From NCBI GenBank assembly GCA_031379665.1, contig JANNFI010000080.1:1-64000 (forward strand): DNA of 64,000 nt. The letters are read 5' to 3'. Made by a program: the position numbers and the translations under genes. Source of the stretch: SZUA-254 sp031379665 (GTDB lineage Bacteria > Bacteroidota > Ignavibacteria > UBA10030 > SZUA-254). The stretch's first letter is position 1. Each line of letters opens with the position of its first letter. This document shows, piece by piece, positions 1-9,131 of this stretch. Under the pieces are notes generated by a model. The model saw nothing but the letters and a program-made list of their open reading frames with translations, was not told the origin of the DNA and did no database searches.

Positions 1-1305
1 CGATCCGAGCCTTAACCGATACCGCACCGTCGAACCGGGTACGATGCCCGGCAACGGGTGGGCGTACGTCAGCCGGTCGCCCGCGTCGAACGACTGGCCG
101 AGCCAGTTGAGCCCGGACGAGAGGATGTTCACCCTGTCGTCCTCGCGGAAGAGTTTTCCCTCCACGCTGAGCGCGGTGTAATCTGCGGTCGGGCCCGGGT
201 TTGCCGGCGGCATCGACCGGCCGGGGGCGGCGCCGTAGGTAACCCAGCAGTAGCCGGTTTCCCAGTAGCGGTTGATCGTGTGAGAGATGCGGCGCGCGAC
301 GGGGTCATACTTCCACCCCCTGGCGGTCGCCGCATAGAAGACCACCTCGTCCGCAGGATCGAGGACGCCGGCGGCCCCCACGTCGGAGATGAGTCGCGGA
401 GATTCGACGAGGTCGATGGGGACGGGCGTGAGGGGGTTCAGGGGAAGTTCCGCACCCCCGTTCCCGAAGATTCTGATCGTTCCGGGATCGGTCGAGGCGG
501 GCACTCCAGCATTGATCAGCATCTGTCCGGTGAGGAGATACATCCCTTCTTCGGCGATCGAGAGCTTGAGCCAGGAGCCCTGGGCGAGGACGCTGTTCGC
601 GAGCCGGGCCGTCCGCTTTGCGGCGTTCGGGACCGGGGCAAGGCCCCGACCACGGGAATCGTTGATCGCGATCCCCCTGACCAGCGGGTCGTCGACGGGG
701 AGCCCGGTGACCGGGCCGTCGGAGGAGACCCTCACGACGATGCGCTTGAGCTTCCGGAGGATTCTCCGGGCAGGATCGTACCGTAGCGGCGAGATCACGA
801 GGTTGCCGAGAATTGTCCCGCGGACCGCGCCCACATTGGCGAGGACGGCGACTGCCACGGGAAGAAATCCCGCTACGGCATAAGCGGAGGGATCGGGGCG
901 GTGCGTCCAGGCCGGGACCTTGTCCGCATCGATAAGATCCGGGGCGGGCGCGAGGAGGATCCCGGTGGTATCGGTGTATTCTTCGGAGACGATCTCGACG
1001 CGGTTGGCCAGCGAACCGAGGAGGAGCGGTACGGAGCGGACGAAGATTTCGGGCGCGCCGGGCCGGACCGTCGCCGGCGACTGGCTGCCTTCGAAATCGT
1101 ATCGAAGGTATTGCCCGTCGCCGATCTTCCTGGAACTAACCGGGAGGTACCGGGGCGTGTACTCTACGACGGTCGCGCCGGGGGATGAAGAGACGACCCT
1201 GAGGTCCGCAGAGGAGGAGCCCCACGCGGGGACGGCGCCGAATAGGAGCGATGCGAGCGTCAGCCCGTGTATAGAGAGGCGATATGTCTCCAGGTATCGA
1301 TTCAT
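1..1305 (-). CDS. porU: Type IX secretion system sortase PorU, N-terminal part (cut by window edge)
   Basis: Reading from an ATG at 1305 gives 435 open codons that run off the window. Residues 1-30 look like a signal peptide. About residue 240 onward shows the PorU N-terminal pattern: WLKLSIAEEGMY, then IRIFGNGGAELP, then a DEVVFYA segment (the 'is-it-a-gingipain-like' region that precedes the C25 peptidase domain). In characterised T9SS, PorU sits on the cell surface, removes the C-terminal sorting domain of cargo and attaches cargo to the envelope. The catalytic Cys/His domain would lie left of the window, so activity cannot be judged. Several proteins in this window carry matching sorting domains, which supports the call. 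The family is clear from motifs, but no alignment was run. Confidence 0.8.
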   Translation of the reverse strand, partial: MNRYLETYRLSIHGLTLASLLFGAVPAWGSSSADLRVVSSSPGATVVEYTPRYLPVSSRKIGDGQYLRYDFEGSQSPATVRPGAPEIFVRSVPLLLGSLANRVEIVSEEYTDTTGILLAPAPDLIDADKVPAWTHRPDPSAYAVAGFLPVAVAVLANVGAVRGTILGNLVISPLRYDPARRILRKLKRIVVRVSSDGPVTGLPVDDPLVRGIAINDSRGRGLAPVPNAAKRTARLANSVLAQGSWLKLSIAEEGMYLLTGQMLINAGVPASTDPGTIRIFGNGGAELPLNPLTPVPIDLVESPRLISDVGAAGVLDPADEVVFYAATARGWKYDPVARRISHTINRYWETGYCWVTYGAAPGRSMPPANPGPTADYTALSVEGKLFREDDRVNILSSGLNWLGQSFDAGDRLTYAHPLPGIVPGSTVRYRLRLGS

Positions 1306-1647
1306 CGATTGAAAATCACGAAAATCAGAAAAAAACATAAAAAAACCGGATATCGGAAAAAACCCGACATCCGGCAAGCTCACTAGAAATCATGAACAAC
1401 CGTTTCCGTCAAAGGTTTTTCGCGCCAACTGAAAACGCTGAATCGCCGCCGTAGACGGCGAAACGCTCTTTCTTGCTACTTAAACCTTTAACAAAAGAAT
1501 CTGTTCAGAACTCCAAGTGACTGATTGAATCGATACGTACAAATATAGAAAAAGCGGGAGATATTGTCAAGGCGACGGTTGATTTACAACACAAAAATGC
1601 GTAAATTAAATCACTATTCGGGACATTTTCTCCACTCCTCACCGACC
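1306..1647. other. Non-coding divergent region between porU and glgA-like gene
   Basis: This 342-bp AT-richer stretch separates two divergent genes and should hold promoters for both. It contains a small hairpin at 1447-1460 (5-bp stem CGCCG/CGGCG, TAGA loop). A TTG-initiated upstream extension of the glgA-like frame exists from 1564 (28 codons) but does not resemble a protein, so I take it as leader. I see no RNA gene here. Confidence 0.5.
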
Positions 1648-2511
1648 ATGACCAAAAACCTTGGGGTTCTCTTTGTAGCGAGCGAGGCGGATCCGTTCAT
1701 CCGGACCGGCAGTCTCGCAGACCTGGCGGGGAACATTCCCAAGGCCATCAAGAATTCCGGTCACGACATCAGGGTGGCCCTCCCGGGTTACAGCTGCATC
1801 AACGGGAGAAAGTTCCAGATCCACAACCTCCTGAGAATGAAGGACATCGGCGTCCCAGTCGCCGGTGTGACGGAATTCGGCCAGGTGCGGTCCTCGTACC
1901 TGAACGGCGACACCCAGAAGGTGCTCGTCTACTTCCTGGCCAACGATCGGTATTTCAGCCGGGAAGGGCTCTACGCCAACCCCGCAACGAAGAAATATTT
2001 CCCCGACAACGACGAACGGTTCATTTTCTTCTGTCGCGGCGTGCTCGAGATCCTCAAGCGGCTCCGATGGCAACCCGACATCATCCATTGCAACGACTGG
2101 CAGACGGGATTGATTCCCGCGTACCTCAAGACCATCTATAAGAACGACCCGTTCTTCAAGAACGTGAAGACCGTATTCACCGTTCACAGCCTCGCCTCTC
2201 ACGGGACGTTTCCGAAGAGCGCGTTCGAAAAGAGCGGGCTTCCCAGCGCGCTCTTCCCGGCCAACGGCGAACCGGCCGGACGCCTCAATTTCCTGAAGGC
2301 CGGCCTTACCTGTGCCGATGTCGTCACGACCATCGGCGCCAAGGCGGAGAAGGGCATCCGCCATTCGAGCCAGGAGGACATCGAACAGCTGTTCCAGGAC
2401 CGGAAGAGCTCAATCATCACGCACATGACCGACCACACGCGAACCAACGGCGTGGAGACCCTCGCCCGACAGTTTATGGACATCTACGCATCGATCGTCA
2501 AGAATGGCTGA
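1648..2511 (+). CDS. Short glycogen/starch synthase-like protein (GT5 N-terminal domain only)
   Basis: A 287-aa protein matching the starch-synthase catalytic (GT5 N-terminal) domain: VLFVASEADPF near residue 6, then RTGSLADLAGNIPKA, GHDIRVALP, and DIIHCNDWQTGLIP around residue 150. Full-length GlgA is about 480 aa with a second GT-B domain; here the protein ends after the first domain plus a ~40-aa tail. The ADP-glucose-binding KTGGL motif reads RTGSL, so activity as a normal glycogen synthase is doubtful. Similar short forms are common in Bacteroidota. I chose the ATG at 1648 because the family homology begins there. The stop overlaps the next ATG by 1 nt (TGATG). Confidence 0.75.
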   Translation: MTKNLGVLFVASEADPFIRTGSLADLAGNIPKAIKNSGHDIRVALPGYSCINGRKFQIHNLLRMKDIGVPVAGVTEFGQVRSSYLNGDTQKVLVYFLANDRYFSREGLYANPATKKYFPDNDERFIFFCRGVLEILKRLRWQPDIIHCNDWQTGLIPAYLKTIYKNDPFFKNVKTVFTVHSLASHGTFPKSAFEKSGLPSALFPANGEPAGRLNFLKAGLTCADVVTTIGAKAEKGIRHSSQEDIEQLFQDRKSSIITHMTDHTRTNGVETLARQFMDIYASIVKNG

Positions 2512-3107
2512 TGGGAAACATCGCGGTATTTCTCGACCGTGACGGCACAGTCAACGAGGAAGTCGATTTTGTCACCTCACCACGGGACCTCCACCTGATT
2601 CCCCGCTCCGCCGAAGCGATCCGCAGGGCCAACGACCTCGGACTGAGGGTTTTCATCGTCACCAACCAGTCGGGTGTCGCGCGTGGCCTTCTCAGCGAGC
2701 ACGACCTCCTCGAGGTTCACCGCGACCTGACCGAACGGCTCCTGGAGCAGAACGCGCGCGTGGACCGGATCTACTATTGCCCCCACCACCCCACCGAGGG
2801 GAGTGATGGATACCGGAAGGAGTGCGATTGCCGGAAACCGAACACCGGGATGATCGATCGCGCGGTGAGGGAGTTTCAGGTCGATGCGGCGAAATCGTAC
2901 GTGATCGGCGACCGGACCGTCGACGTGGGAATGGCGAAGAAGGCGGGCGCGCACGCGATCCTGGTCCTCACCGGGTACGGCAGAGCGGAACGCGGACTCT
3001 GCGAACGGGACGGCATCCCCCTTGATTACGTCGCCGACGATCTCTATGACGCGATGGAATTCGTCGCCGGGAGCCTGGCCAACGAACCTGCACGCGCCCC
3101 CCGATGA
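2511..3107 (+). CDS. gmhB: HAD-family D,D-heptose 1,7-bisphosphate phosphatase (GmhB-like)
   Basis: This 198-aa protein has the HAD nucleophile motif FLDRDGTVN (Asp9 and Asp11), the VTNQSG motif II, and late acidic residues in VIGDRTVDVGMA. It also carries the zinc-binding insert typical of GmhB and HisB-N: CPHHP followed by ECDCRKP. GmhB removes the C7 phosphate from heptose bisphosphate during ADP-heptose synthesis for LPS; some relatives act on histidinol phosphate. No heptose neighbour is visible, so substrate is inferred from family. It is translationally coupled to the upstream gene by TGATG and to the downstream one by a 4-nt ATGA overlap. Confidence 0.8.
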   Translation: MGNIAVFLDRDGTVNEEVDFVTSPRDLHLIPRSAEAIRRANDLGLRVFIVTNQSGVARGLLSEHDLLEVHRDLTERLLEQNARVDRIYYCPHHPTEGSDGYRKECDCRKPNTGMIDRAVREFQVDAAKSYVIGDRTVDVGMAKKAGAHAILVLTGYGRAERGLCERDGIPLDYVADDLYDAMEFVAGSLANEPARAPR

Positions 3108-4240
3108 CCGCCATGAAGTGTGCCACAGCCTTCCTCCTGCTCGCCGCGCTCGTCCTTGGCCAGGCCGGGTGCGCCGACGAGCCGAATTCTTCCGGCTCGC
3201 AGCTGCTCCCCGACAGCCTGATCATCGTCGGGCTCACCACGGCGGCCACCTCTGACACCAACTACCTCGTGCGCGTCGGCGGCAACCAGGGCACGCTCCT
3301 CGTCGGCACGACCCCCGGGTACGAGGCACGATCCCTCCTGCGGTTCTCGTTCACAGCATTCGACACCACTTCCCGGATCGATTCAGGCGTGATCGAAATG
3401 CGGCCGGGCTACCTCCTGCCCGACAGCGGCGGCGCCCTGTCGTTTGCAATCCACGAGATGACGTCCACCTGGAGCAATACCTCGTTCCGGTGGGACAGCG
3501 TAGCGGGCTCGTACGCCCCCCTCCCCTCCGGCTCGTTCTCCGGCACCGCTTCGTCCGGGGACACCATCCTGAAAATCCGCGTGGACACGATGTTGCTACG
3601 GTCGTGGCTCAAGGCGGGGACCGGTTCGCTGATGATGGTGCCGTCCTTCGGCGGGTCGACGGTCTTCGGATTCAACAGCCCGCTGATGGTCTCGACCGGA
3701 CGCCAGCCCATCCTCAGGGTCTATTACCGGGGCGCCGCCGACACAACGCTGAAGCTGGCCCGGAACGCGATCGAGGGCGTGTTCGTCGCAAACGGCGCCA
3801 TCCCCGTACAGTCCGGCCTCACCGTCCTTCAGAGCGGGGTAGCGTACCGCAGCAGGATACGGTTCGATTCGCTGTCGCTCCCGGCTGGCGTCAGCATTTC
3901 CCAGGCATACCTCGAGCTGACGCCGAACCCCGGCCTCCCTCCCGGGCCGGGCGCGACGAGGGACACGCTCACGGTCTCCTTCGTGCAGGACAGGGAATTT
4001 CCCCTCGACTCGATCGTGCTCTCGGGTCTCTGCTACCCCCTGACGGTCGACGGGGCGAAAATCTATCGCGCCGACATCAAAACGTACGTCCAGCTCTGGA
4101 ACACCATAGAGCCGAACGCGGGCGTTGTGCTCCGAACCCTCGGCGAGCTCAGCACGCTCGACCAGGTCGGACTGTACGGCTCCGCAGCCGCCGACTCGTT
4201 CCGGCCCAGGATCCGGATCACCTACACGAAATTCCCCTGA
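3104..4240 (+). CDS. Hypothetical lipoprotein, possibly DUF4270-like
   Basis: A 378-aa exported protein with a hydrophobic N-terminus ending QAGC near residue 23, consistent with a lipobox, followed by a Ser/Thr-rich beta-strand-rich body (SGSQLLPDSLII, RSLLRFSF, LRVYYRG). It has no recognisable catalytic motif. In Bacteroidota a short glycogen-synthase gene is often followed by a DUF4270 lipoprotein, and the position and LLP-D start of the mature protein fit that family loosely. A second ATG at 3113 would give a tighter signal peptide, but the 4-nt overlap with the upstream stop favours 3104 as at least a coupling site. Function is unknown. Confidence 0.6.
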   Translation: MTAMKCATAFLLLAALVLGQAGCADEPNSSGSQLLPDSLIIVGLTTAATSDTNYLVRVGGNQGTLLVGTTPGYEARSLLRFSFTAFDTTSRIDSGVIEMRPGYLLPDSGGALSFAIHEMTSTWSNTSFRWDSVAGSYAPLPSGSFSGTASSGDTILKIRVDTMLLRSWLKAGTGSLMMVPSFGGSTVFGFNSPLMVSTGRQPILRVYYRGAADTTLKLARNAIEGVFVANGAIPVQSGLTVLQSGVAYRSRIRFDSLSLPAGVSISQAYLELTPNPGLPPGPGATRDTLTVSFVQDREFPLDSIVLSGLCYPLTVDGAKIYRADIKTYVQLWNTIEPNAGVVLRTLGELSTLDQVGLYGSAAADSFRPRIRITYTKFP

Positions 4241-4241
4241 A

Positions 4242-5495
4242 ATGAAAACGCCGACCGGTTTCCCATACGCCAGGGCCTTCGTCGTCTCGACCCTTTTCCT
4301 TCTTTCGGTCGTCCCACTCCAGGCCGCGGGCGGCGGTTCGGTGTATTCGCGGTACGGCATCGGGGACCTGCGGTTCACCGCGTCGACGCCGATCTTCGGC
4401 CTCGGCTCGACCGGCGCCGCATACCGGCCTTCCAGTTCGGTCAACGACGTGAACCCGGCCACCTGGTCCTCCATTTCCAGGATCAGGTTTTCCACCGGCG
4501 CGATCTACGAGGGCTTTTCCACCGACGACGGAACGTCGTCCGCCTACCTGAGCGGGGTCTATTTCAACGGGCTGAGTTTCGCGATCCCGGTGGACAGCGC
4601 CCTGGGGATAACCTTCGGGGCCGGCATCGTGCCGTACAGCCGCGTGAATTACAACATCGTCGAACCGGTCGAACAGGAGGGCCTCTCGTACGACCTGACT
4701 CACGTCGGCGAGGGCGGGACCTCCAGGTTCTTCGCCGGGGCGTCCGTCAGGCTCCTTCCCGGCCTGACTGCCGCGGCGCAGTTCGATTACTACTTCGGCA
4801 CCACCCGCTACACGATGAAGCAGGATTTCACCGAAACCGGGTACACCGACGCCGAATTCACGCGGCGTGAAAGCGTGAGGGGCGTCGGCTCCACCTTCGG
4901 CCTCCTCTGGGACATCGTCGACCCGTGGACGTTCGGGTTCGCGATCAACACCACGGCGTGGCCCACAGTGGAGACCGTGAGGATCTACCAGTACGGCGCC
5001 GCCGTGTCGTCGACCACCACTGACACCGTCGAGGGGGGCGAGCGCAAGATCCGGCTCCCCATCTCTCTCACCGGCGGGGTGAGTTACAAGTCCGGCACCC
5101 TCCTCGCCGCCGCGGACGTCAGGTTCCAGGAGTGGGCCGGGAACACGTATGAAACCTACCCGACGGTCCGGCTCAGGAACAGCCTGCGGATCTCAGCCGG
5201 AGCGGAGCTCACCCGGGCGGACGCGCTGAACGTGAGCCCGGGGAGGAAGGTGACCTACTCCTTCGGGGTCTATCACGATGGGGGCTACCTGGAGGTCGGC
5301 GCAGTACCGATCACCGAAAACGGCGTCACGGCCGGGTTCGCGTTTCCGATCCTGAACGAGACAAGGCTTTCGCTCGCGGCGGGATTCGCGATGCGCGGGA
5401 GTACGGACGGCCTTTTGCAGGAAGATAAAATATTCCGTATATCGGCATCATTGGACATCACCGAATTCTGGTTCCAGCGCCCCGTCGAGGAATGA
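4242..5495 (+). CDS. Outer-membrane beta-barrel protein
   Basis: A 417-aa protein starting at the ATG at 4242, with a signal peptide ending QAAGGG near residue 28. The mature protein begins SVYSRYGIGDLRF, a start commonly seen in Bacteroidota outer-membrane barrel proteins, and continues with repeated alternating hydrophobic and aromatic strands with Gly-rich turns (FFAGASVRLLPGLTAAAQFDY, FGFAINTTAWP), ending in an aromatic-rich strand. The longer frame upstream (from 4125) overlaps the previous gene and is not credible. It follows the lipoprotein gene by 1 nt, so the two may form a unit. A transport or structural role is inferred only. Confidence 0.65.
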   Translation: MKTPTGFPYARAFVVSTLFLLSVVPLQAAGGGSVYSRYGIGDLRFTASTPIFGLGSTGAAYRPSSSVNDVNPATWSSISRIRFSTGAIYEGFSTDDGTSSAYLSGVYFNGLSFAIPVDSALGITFGAGIVPYSRVNYNIVEPVEQEGLSYDLTHVGEGGTSRFFAGASVRLLPGLTAAAQFDYYFGTTRYTMKQDFTETGYTDAEFTRRESVRGVGSTFGLLWDIVDPWTFGFAINTTAWPTVETVRIYQYGAAVSSTTTDTVEGGERKIRLPISLTGGVSYKSGTLLAAADVRFQEWAGNTYETYPTVRLRNSLRISAGAELTRADALNVSPGRKVTYSFGVYHDGGYLEVGAVPITENGVTAGFAFPILNETRLSLAAGFAMRGSTDGLLQEDKIFRISASLDITEFWFQRPVEE

Positions 5496-5959
5496 CCGCC
5501 CGGCAACCCATAACGACACGCACCATCGCCGTCGGGGCCGACCACGCCGGCTTCGAGTACAAACAGAAAATCGTGGAACTCCTCCGGTCGATGGGGGTCG
5601 AGGTGATCGACCTCGGGGCTTCGTCGGCCGATTCGGTTGATTACCCCGATTACGCCCACACCGTGGCCCTCGCAGTCTCCTCGGGGAAGGCGCAGCTCGG
5701 CGTCCTGGTGTGCGGTTCCGGTATCGGGATGTCGATCGTCGCCAACAAGCACGCCGGTGTGCGGGCCTCAAACGTCGAGTCCGCGGAGGCCGCGAAGCTG
5801 GCCCGGGAACACAACGACGCCAACGTCCTCGCGATCGGCGCGCGCCTGACGTCGTGGGACCGCGCGAAGGTGATCCTGATGGCGTTCCTCACCGCCGAAT
5901 TCCAGGGCGGGCGTCACCAGAAACGCGTCGATAAAATACACGACCTGACCGACCTTTGA
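5492..5959 (+). CDS. rpiB: Ribose-5-phosphate isomerase B
   Basis: At 155 aa this is the normal RpiB length. It shows the GADHAG motif (Asp17, His18), the LGASS turn, the VLVCGSGIGMS active-site loop with catalytic Cys74, and NDANVLAIGARL near the end. RpiB interconverts ribose 5-phosphate and ribulose 5-phosphate in the non-oxidative pentose phosphate pathway. The ATG at 5492 overlaps the preceding stop by 4 nt, and glyA follows after 14 nt, so translation is probably coupled along this plus-strand run. Confidence 0.95.
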   Translation: MTARQPITTRTIAVGADHAGFEYKQKIVELLRSMGVEVIDLGASSADSVDYPDYAHTVALAVSSGKAQLGVLVCGSGIGMSIVANKHAGVRASNVESAEAAKLAREHNDANVLAIGARLTSWDRAKVILMAFLTAEFQGGRHQKRVDKIHDLTDL

Positions 5960-5973
5960 CCGGCCACTCTACG

Positions 5974-7263
5974 ATGGACCACCTGAAACAAGCCGACCCG
6001 GAGATCGCCGCCGTCATCCAAAGGGAAACCGGCCGGCAACACACCAAGCTCGAGCTGATCGCCTCGGAAAATTTCGTCAGCCCCGCCGTGATGGAGGCGG
6101 TGGGCTCGGTCCTCACGAACAAGTACGCCGAGGGGTACCCCGGGAAACGGTACTACGGGGGGTGCGAATTCGTGGACCAGGCGGAGAACCTCGCCAGGGA
6201 CCGCGTCAAAACACTCTTCGGCGCCGGGTATGCGAACGTCCAGCCGCATTCGGGTTCTCAGGCCAACATGGCCGTCTACTTCACATTCCTGAAGCCGGGC
6301 GACAAGGTGATGGGGATGGACCTCTCGCACGGCGGCCACCTGACGCACGGGTCGCCGGTGAATTTCTCAGGGCGGCTCTATAATTTCGTGTCGTACGGCA
6401 TCCGCCGGGAAACGGGGCTCATCAACTACGACGAAGTGGAGACGGCCGCCCTCAGGGAGCGGCCAAAGATGATCACCGTCGGGGCGAGCGCCTACTCGCG
6501 GAACATCGATTACCGCGCCTTCCGGCAAATCGCCGACAAGGCGGGAGCGTTCCTCTTCGCCGACATCGCCCACCCCGCCGGACTCATCGCGAAAAAATTG
6601 CTCGACGACCCGATCCCCCACTGCCACGTCGTAACGTCCACCACCCACAAGACCCTGCGGGGCCCGAGGGGCGGGCTGATCCTCGTCGGCAAGGACTATG
6701 AGAACCCCTTCGGCCTCACCGCCCCCAAGTCGGGACGGGTGAGGATGATTTCCGAGCTCCTCGACTCGATGGTGATTCCCGGGGTCCAGGGCGGACCGCT
6801 GATGCACGTCATCGCCGCGAAGGCGGTCGGGTTCCTCGAAAACCTCCACCCGTCGTTCGAGGCGTACGCCCGCCAGATCATCGCGAACGCGCGCGCGCTC
6901 TCAGCGGCTCTCTCATCTCGCGGGTACCAGATCGTCTCAGGCGGAACCGACAACCACCTGATGCTGATCGACCTGCGGAACAAGGGCCTGACGGGGAAGG
7001 ACGCGCAGGAGGCGCTCGACCTCTCGGGCATCACGGTGAACAAGAACGCCGTCCCCTTCGACGACAAGAGCCCGCTCATCACCAGCGGCATCCGGATGGG
7101 AACCCCCGCGCTGACGACCCGGGGGATGCGCGAGGCCGAGATGGAGCGGATCGCAGGGCTGATCGACACGGTCCTCACCTCCATCGGGAACGAGGGCACG
7201 TACAAGACCGTCGCCGGCAAGGTGGCAGAGCTGTGCGAGGGATTCCCGCTCTACGCCGGGTGA
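5974..7263 (+). CDS. glyA: Serine hydroxymethyltransferase
   Basis: A 429-aa PLP enzyme with all SHMT hallmarks: LELIASENFVS near the N-terminus, NKYAEGYPGKRYYGGCE, GMDLSHGGHLTHG, and the PLP-lysine segment STTHKTLRGPRGG near residue 225. It converts serine and tetrahydrofolate to glycine and 5,10-methylene-tetrahydrofolate. I chose the ATG at 5974 (MDHLK) over an in-frame TTG at 5956 that overlaps rpiB. One-carbon metabolism has no special link to its neighbours; this looks like ordinary housekeeping. Confidence 0.96.
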   Translation: MDHLKQADPEIAAVIQRETGRQHTKLELIASENFVSPAVMEAVGSVLTNKYAEGYPGKRYYGGCEFVDQAENLARDRVKTLFGAGYANVQPHSGSQANMAVYFTFLKPGDKVMGMDLSHGGHLTHGSPVNFSGRLYNFVSYGIRRETGLINYDEVETAALRERPKMITVGASAYSRNIDYRAFRQIADKAGAFLFADIAHPAGLIAKKLLDDPIPHCHVVTSTTHKTLRGPRGGLILVGKDYENPFGLTAPKSGRVRMISELLDSMVIPGVQGGPLMHVIAAKAVGFLENLHPSFEAYARQIIANARALSAALSSRGYQIVSGGTDNHLMLIDLRNKGLTGKDAQEALDLSGITVNKNAVPFDDKSPLITSGIRMGTPALTTRGMREAEMERIAGLIDTVLTSIGNEGTYKTVAGKVAELCEGFPLYAG

Positions 7264-7357
7264 GGTTCCCCGCACCGGGCACGTGCCCCTCGCGGTCCAT
7301 CGGGGGCCGGGGCTGCGTCCCGCAACCATTCATTCTAATACCTGTATCGGAACACCG

Positions 7358-8161
7358 ATGACGCCACCTTCTCCCGAGACACCTGACGCGGCCGAGGAAT
7401 ACTCCACCGACGAGAGGGAGATGTCGTTCCTCGACCATCTCGAGGAGCTGCGCTGGCACCTCATCAAGTCCGTGGCCGGCGTCCTCGTCGCCGTGGTGGT
7501 GTGCGGCTACTTCGCCGACTGGATCATCAACGAGGTGATCCTCCGGCCGGGCAGGCTCACCAACCCCCCCCTCGAGCTGATCAACACGATCCCGTACGGC
7601 CAGATCACTTTCTACATGATGACCGTCGTCGTCGGGGGGCTGGTGCTGAGCGTCCCCTGGCTCCTCTACCAGGTCTGGAAGTTCATCCAGCCCGGCCTCC
7701 TGCCGAAGGAGCGGAGGTACATCTCGCGGATCGTGACCTTTTCGTCGCTCTGTTTTTTCGCCGGCGTGGCGTTTTCCTATTTCGTGATGCTGCCCTACAT
7801 GCTCCAGTTCTTCACCGAGTTCGGCACGAAGGACATCCGCAACATGATCGCCGTGAGCGAATATATGAGCTTCGTGATCCAGCTCGTCCTCATTTCCGGG
7901 CTCATCTTCGAACTGCCGATGGTGTCGTACTTCCTTGCCCGGTTCGGCATCCTGACGCCGGCCTTCATGCGCCACTACCGCCGCCACGCGTACGTGGTGA
8001 TCCTGATCCTTTCCGCGATCGTCACGCCGACGACCGACCCCGTCACGATGTCGGTGTTCTCGGTTCCGATCGTCGTCCTGTACGAGCTGAGCATCGGGAT
8101 CGCGGGGATGGCGAAGCGGAAAAGGGACGCAGCCAAACCCTCAATCATGGACGTCACGTGA
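7358..8161 (+). CDS. tatC: Sec-independent protein translocase subunit TatC
   Basis: A 267-aa protein with six predicted membrane segments. The diagnostic cytoplasmic N-terminal motif MSFLDHLEELRWHLIKS lies near residue 25, with the conserved WLLYQVWKFIQPGLLPKER loop and FELPMV before the fifth segment. TatC binds the twin-arginine signal peptide and is the receptor of the Tat complex; no tatA or tatB is in the window. The ATG at 7358 is preferred; an upstream frame to 7283 adds a non-conserved stretch. Its stop overlaps the next gene's GTG start (GTGA). Confidence 0.94.
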   Translation: MTPPSPETPDAAEEYSTDEREMSFLDHLEELRWHLIKSVAGVLVAVVVCGYFADWIINEVILRPGRLTNPPLELINTIPYGQITFYMMTVVVGGLVLSVPWLLYQVWKFIQPGLLPKERRYISRIVTFSSLCFFAGVAFSYFVMLPYMLQFFTEFGTKDIRNMIAVSEYMSFVIQLVLISGLIFELPMVSYFLARFGILTPAFMRHYRRHAYVVILILSAIVTPTTDPVTMSVFSVPIVVLYELSIGIAGMAKRKRDAAKPSIMDVT

Positions 8162-9129
8162 AACTGAAGGAATTAACGGCGCCGGTCGACCGGGAGCTGG
8201 ACGTCTTCGACGACCGGCTCCGCGACGCGATGAAGTCGAAGGTCGCGTTCGTCGACCTCATCGTGCGGTACATCGTCCGGCAGAAGGGAAAACGGATCCG
8301 GCCCGCGCTGGTCCTCCTCTCGGCTCGCGCCTGCGGGGACGTCAACGAAAGCACCTACCGCGGCGCGGCACTCGTCGAAATCCTCCACACCGCCACCCTG
8401 ATCCACGACGACGTGGTGGACGACGCGGACACGCGGCGCGGCATCGCGTCGATCAATGCGGTGTGGAAGAACAAGATCGCGGTGCTGATGGGGGACTACA
8501 TGCTCGCCAAGGGCCTCCTCCTCTCCCTCGACAACGACGATTTCCAGTTCCTCAAGATCATCTCCGACGCCGTCCGCAGGATGAGCGAAGCCGAGATCCT
8601 GCAGATCGCCAAGAGCCGCGACCTGGACCTCGACGAACCGACCTACCTGCGGATCATCTCCGACAAGACCGCATCCCTTCTCTCGACCTGCTGCCAGATC
8701 GGGGCCGCCAGCGCCTCCGGCGATCCGGGCCTCGCCGCCCGGATGAGGGAATTCGGAGAAAACATCGGGATGGTTTTCCAGATCCGCGACGACCTCCTCG
8801 ATTACACCGGCCGCAAGAGCATCACCGGAAAGCCGACGGGGATCGACCTCAAGGAGAAGAAACTCACGCTCCCGCTCATTCATTCGCTCGCGCGGGCGCC
8901 GAAGGCCGAATCGCGGCGGATCGTTTCGCTCATCAAGCACGGGGCCTCCGGAAAGGACATCCAGCGGATCGTCGAGTTCGCCGAAGGCTACGGGGGTATA
9001 GAGTATGCCCTCGTCAAGGCCGGTGAATATTCCGCGAAGGCCGCCGCCGCGCTCGAATCGCTGCCGCCCTCGGATGCGAAGGTCTCGCTCGGTAATTTCG
9101 TCGGATATATGATGGATAGGAAAAAATAA
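8158..9129 (+). CDS. Trans-polyprenyl diphosphate synthase (IspB-like)
   Basis: This 323-aa protein has both aspartate-rich motifs of E-type prenyl elongases: LIHDDVVDDADTRRG (first motif, about residue 83) and FQIRDDLLDYTG (second motif, about residue 210), plus the GKRIRPAL substrate loop. These enzymes add isopentenyl diphosphate units to make the side chains of quinones. Chain length cannot be read reliably by eye; octaprenyl or heptaprenyl synthase is the usual annotation. The start is taken as GTG 8158, overlapping the tatC stop by 4 nt. The open frame continues far upstream, but that part is only the out-of-frame shadow of tatC. Confidence 0.88.
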   Translation: MKLKELTAPVDRELDVFDDRLRDAMKSKVAFVDLIVRYIVRQKGKRIRPALVLLSARACGDVNESTYRGAALVEILHTATLIHDDVVDDADTRRGIASINAVWKNKIAVLMGDYMLAKGLLLSLDNDDFQFLKIISDAVRRMSEAEILQIAKSRDLDLDEPTYLRIISDKTASLLSTCCQIGAASASGDPGLAARMREFGENIGMVFQIRDDLLDYTGRKSITGKPTGIDLKEKKLTLPLIHSLARAPKAESRRIVSLIKHGASGKDIQRIVEFAEGYGGIEYALVKAGEYSAKAAAALESLPPSDAKVSLGNFVGYMMDRKK

Positions 9130-9131
9130 GG

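Noticed and set aside
1564..1647. A 28-codon N-terminal extension of the glgA-like protein
   Set aside because: It would start with TTG, is Lys/Arg-rich and not conserved with the family. The ATG at 1648 directly precedes the domain.
7501..8157. An N-terminal extension of the prenyl synthase
   Set aside because: This part of the frame lies inside tatC and is Arg/Pro/His-rich shadow sequence. The GTG at 8158 gives the normal family length.
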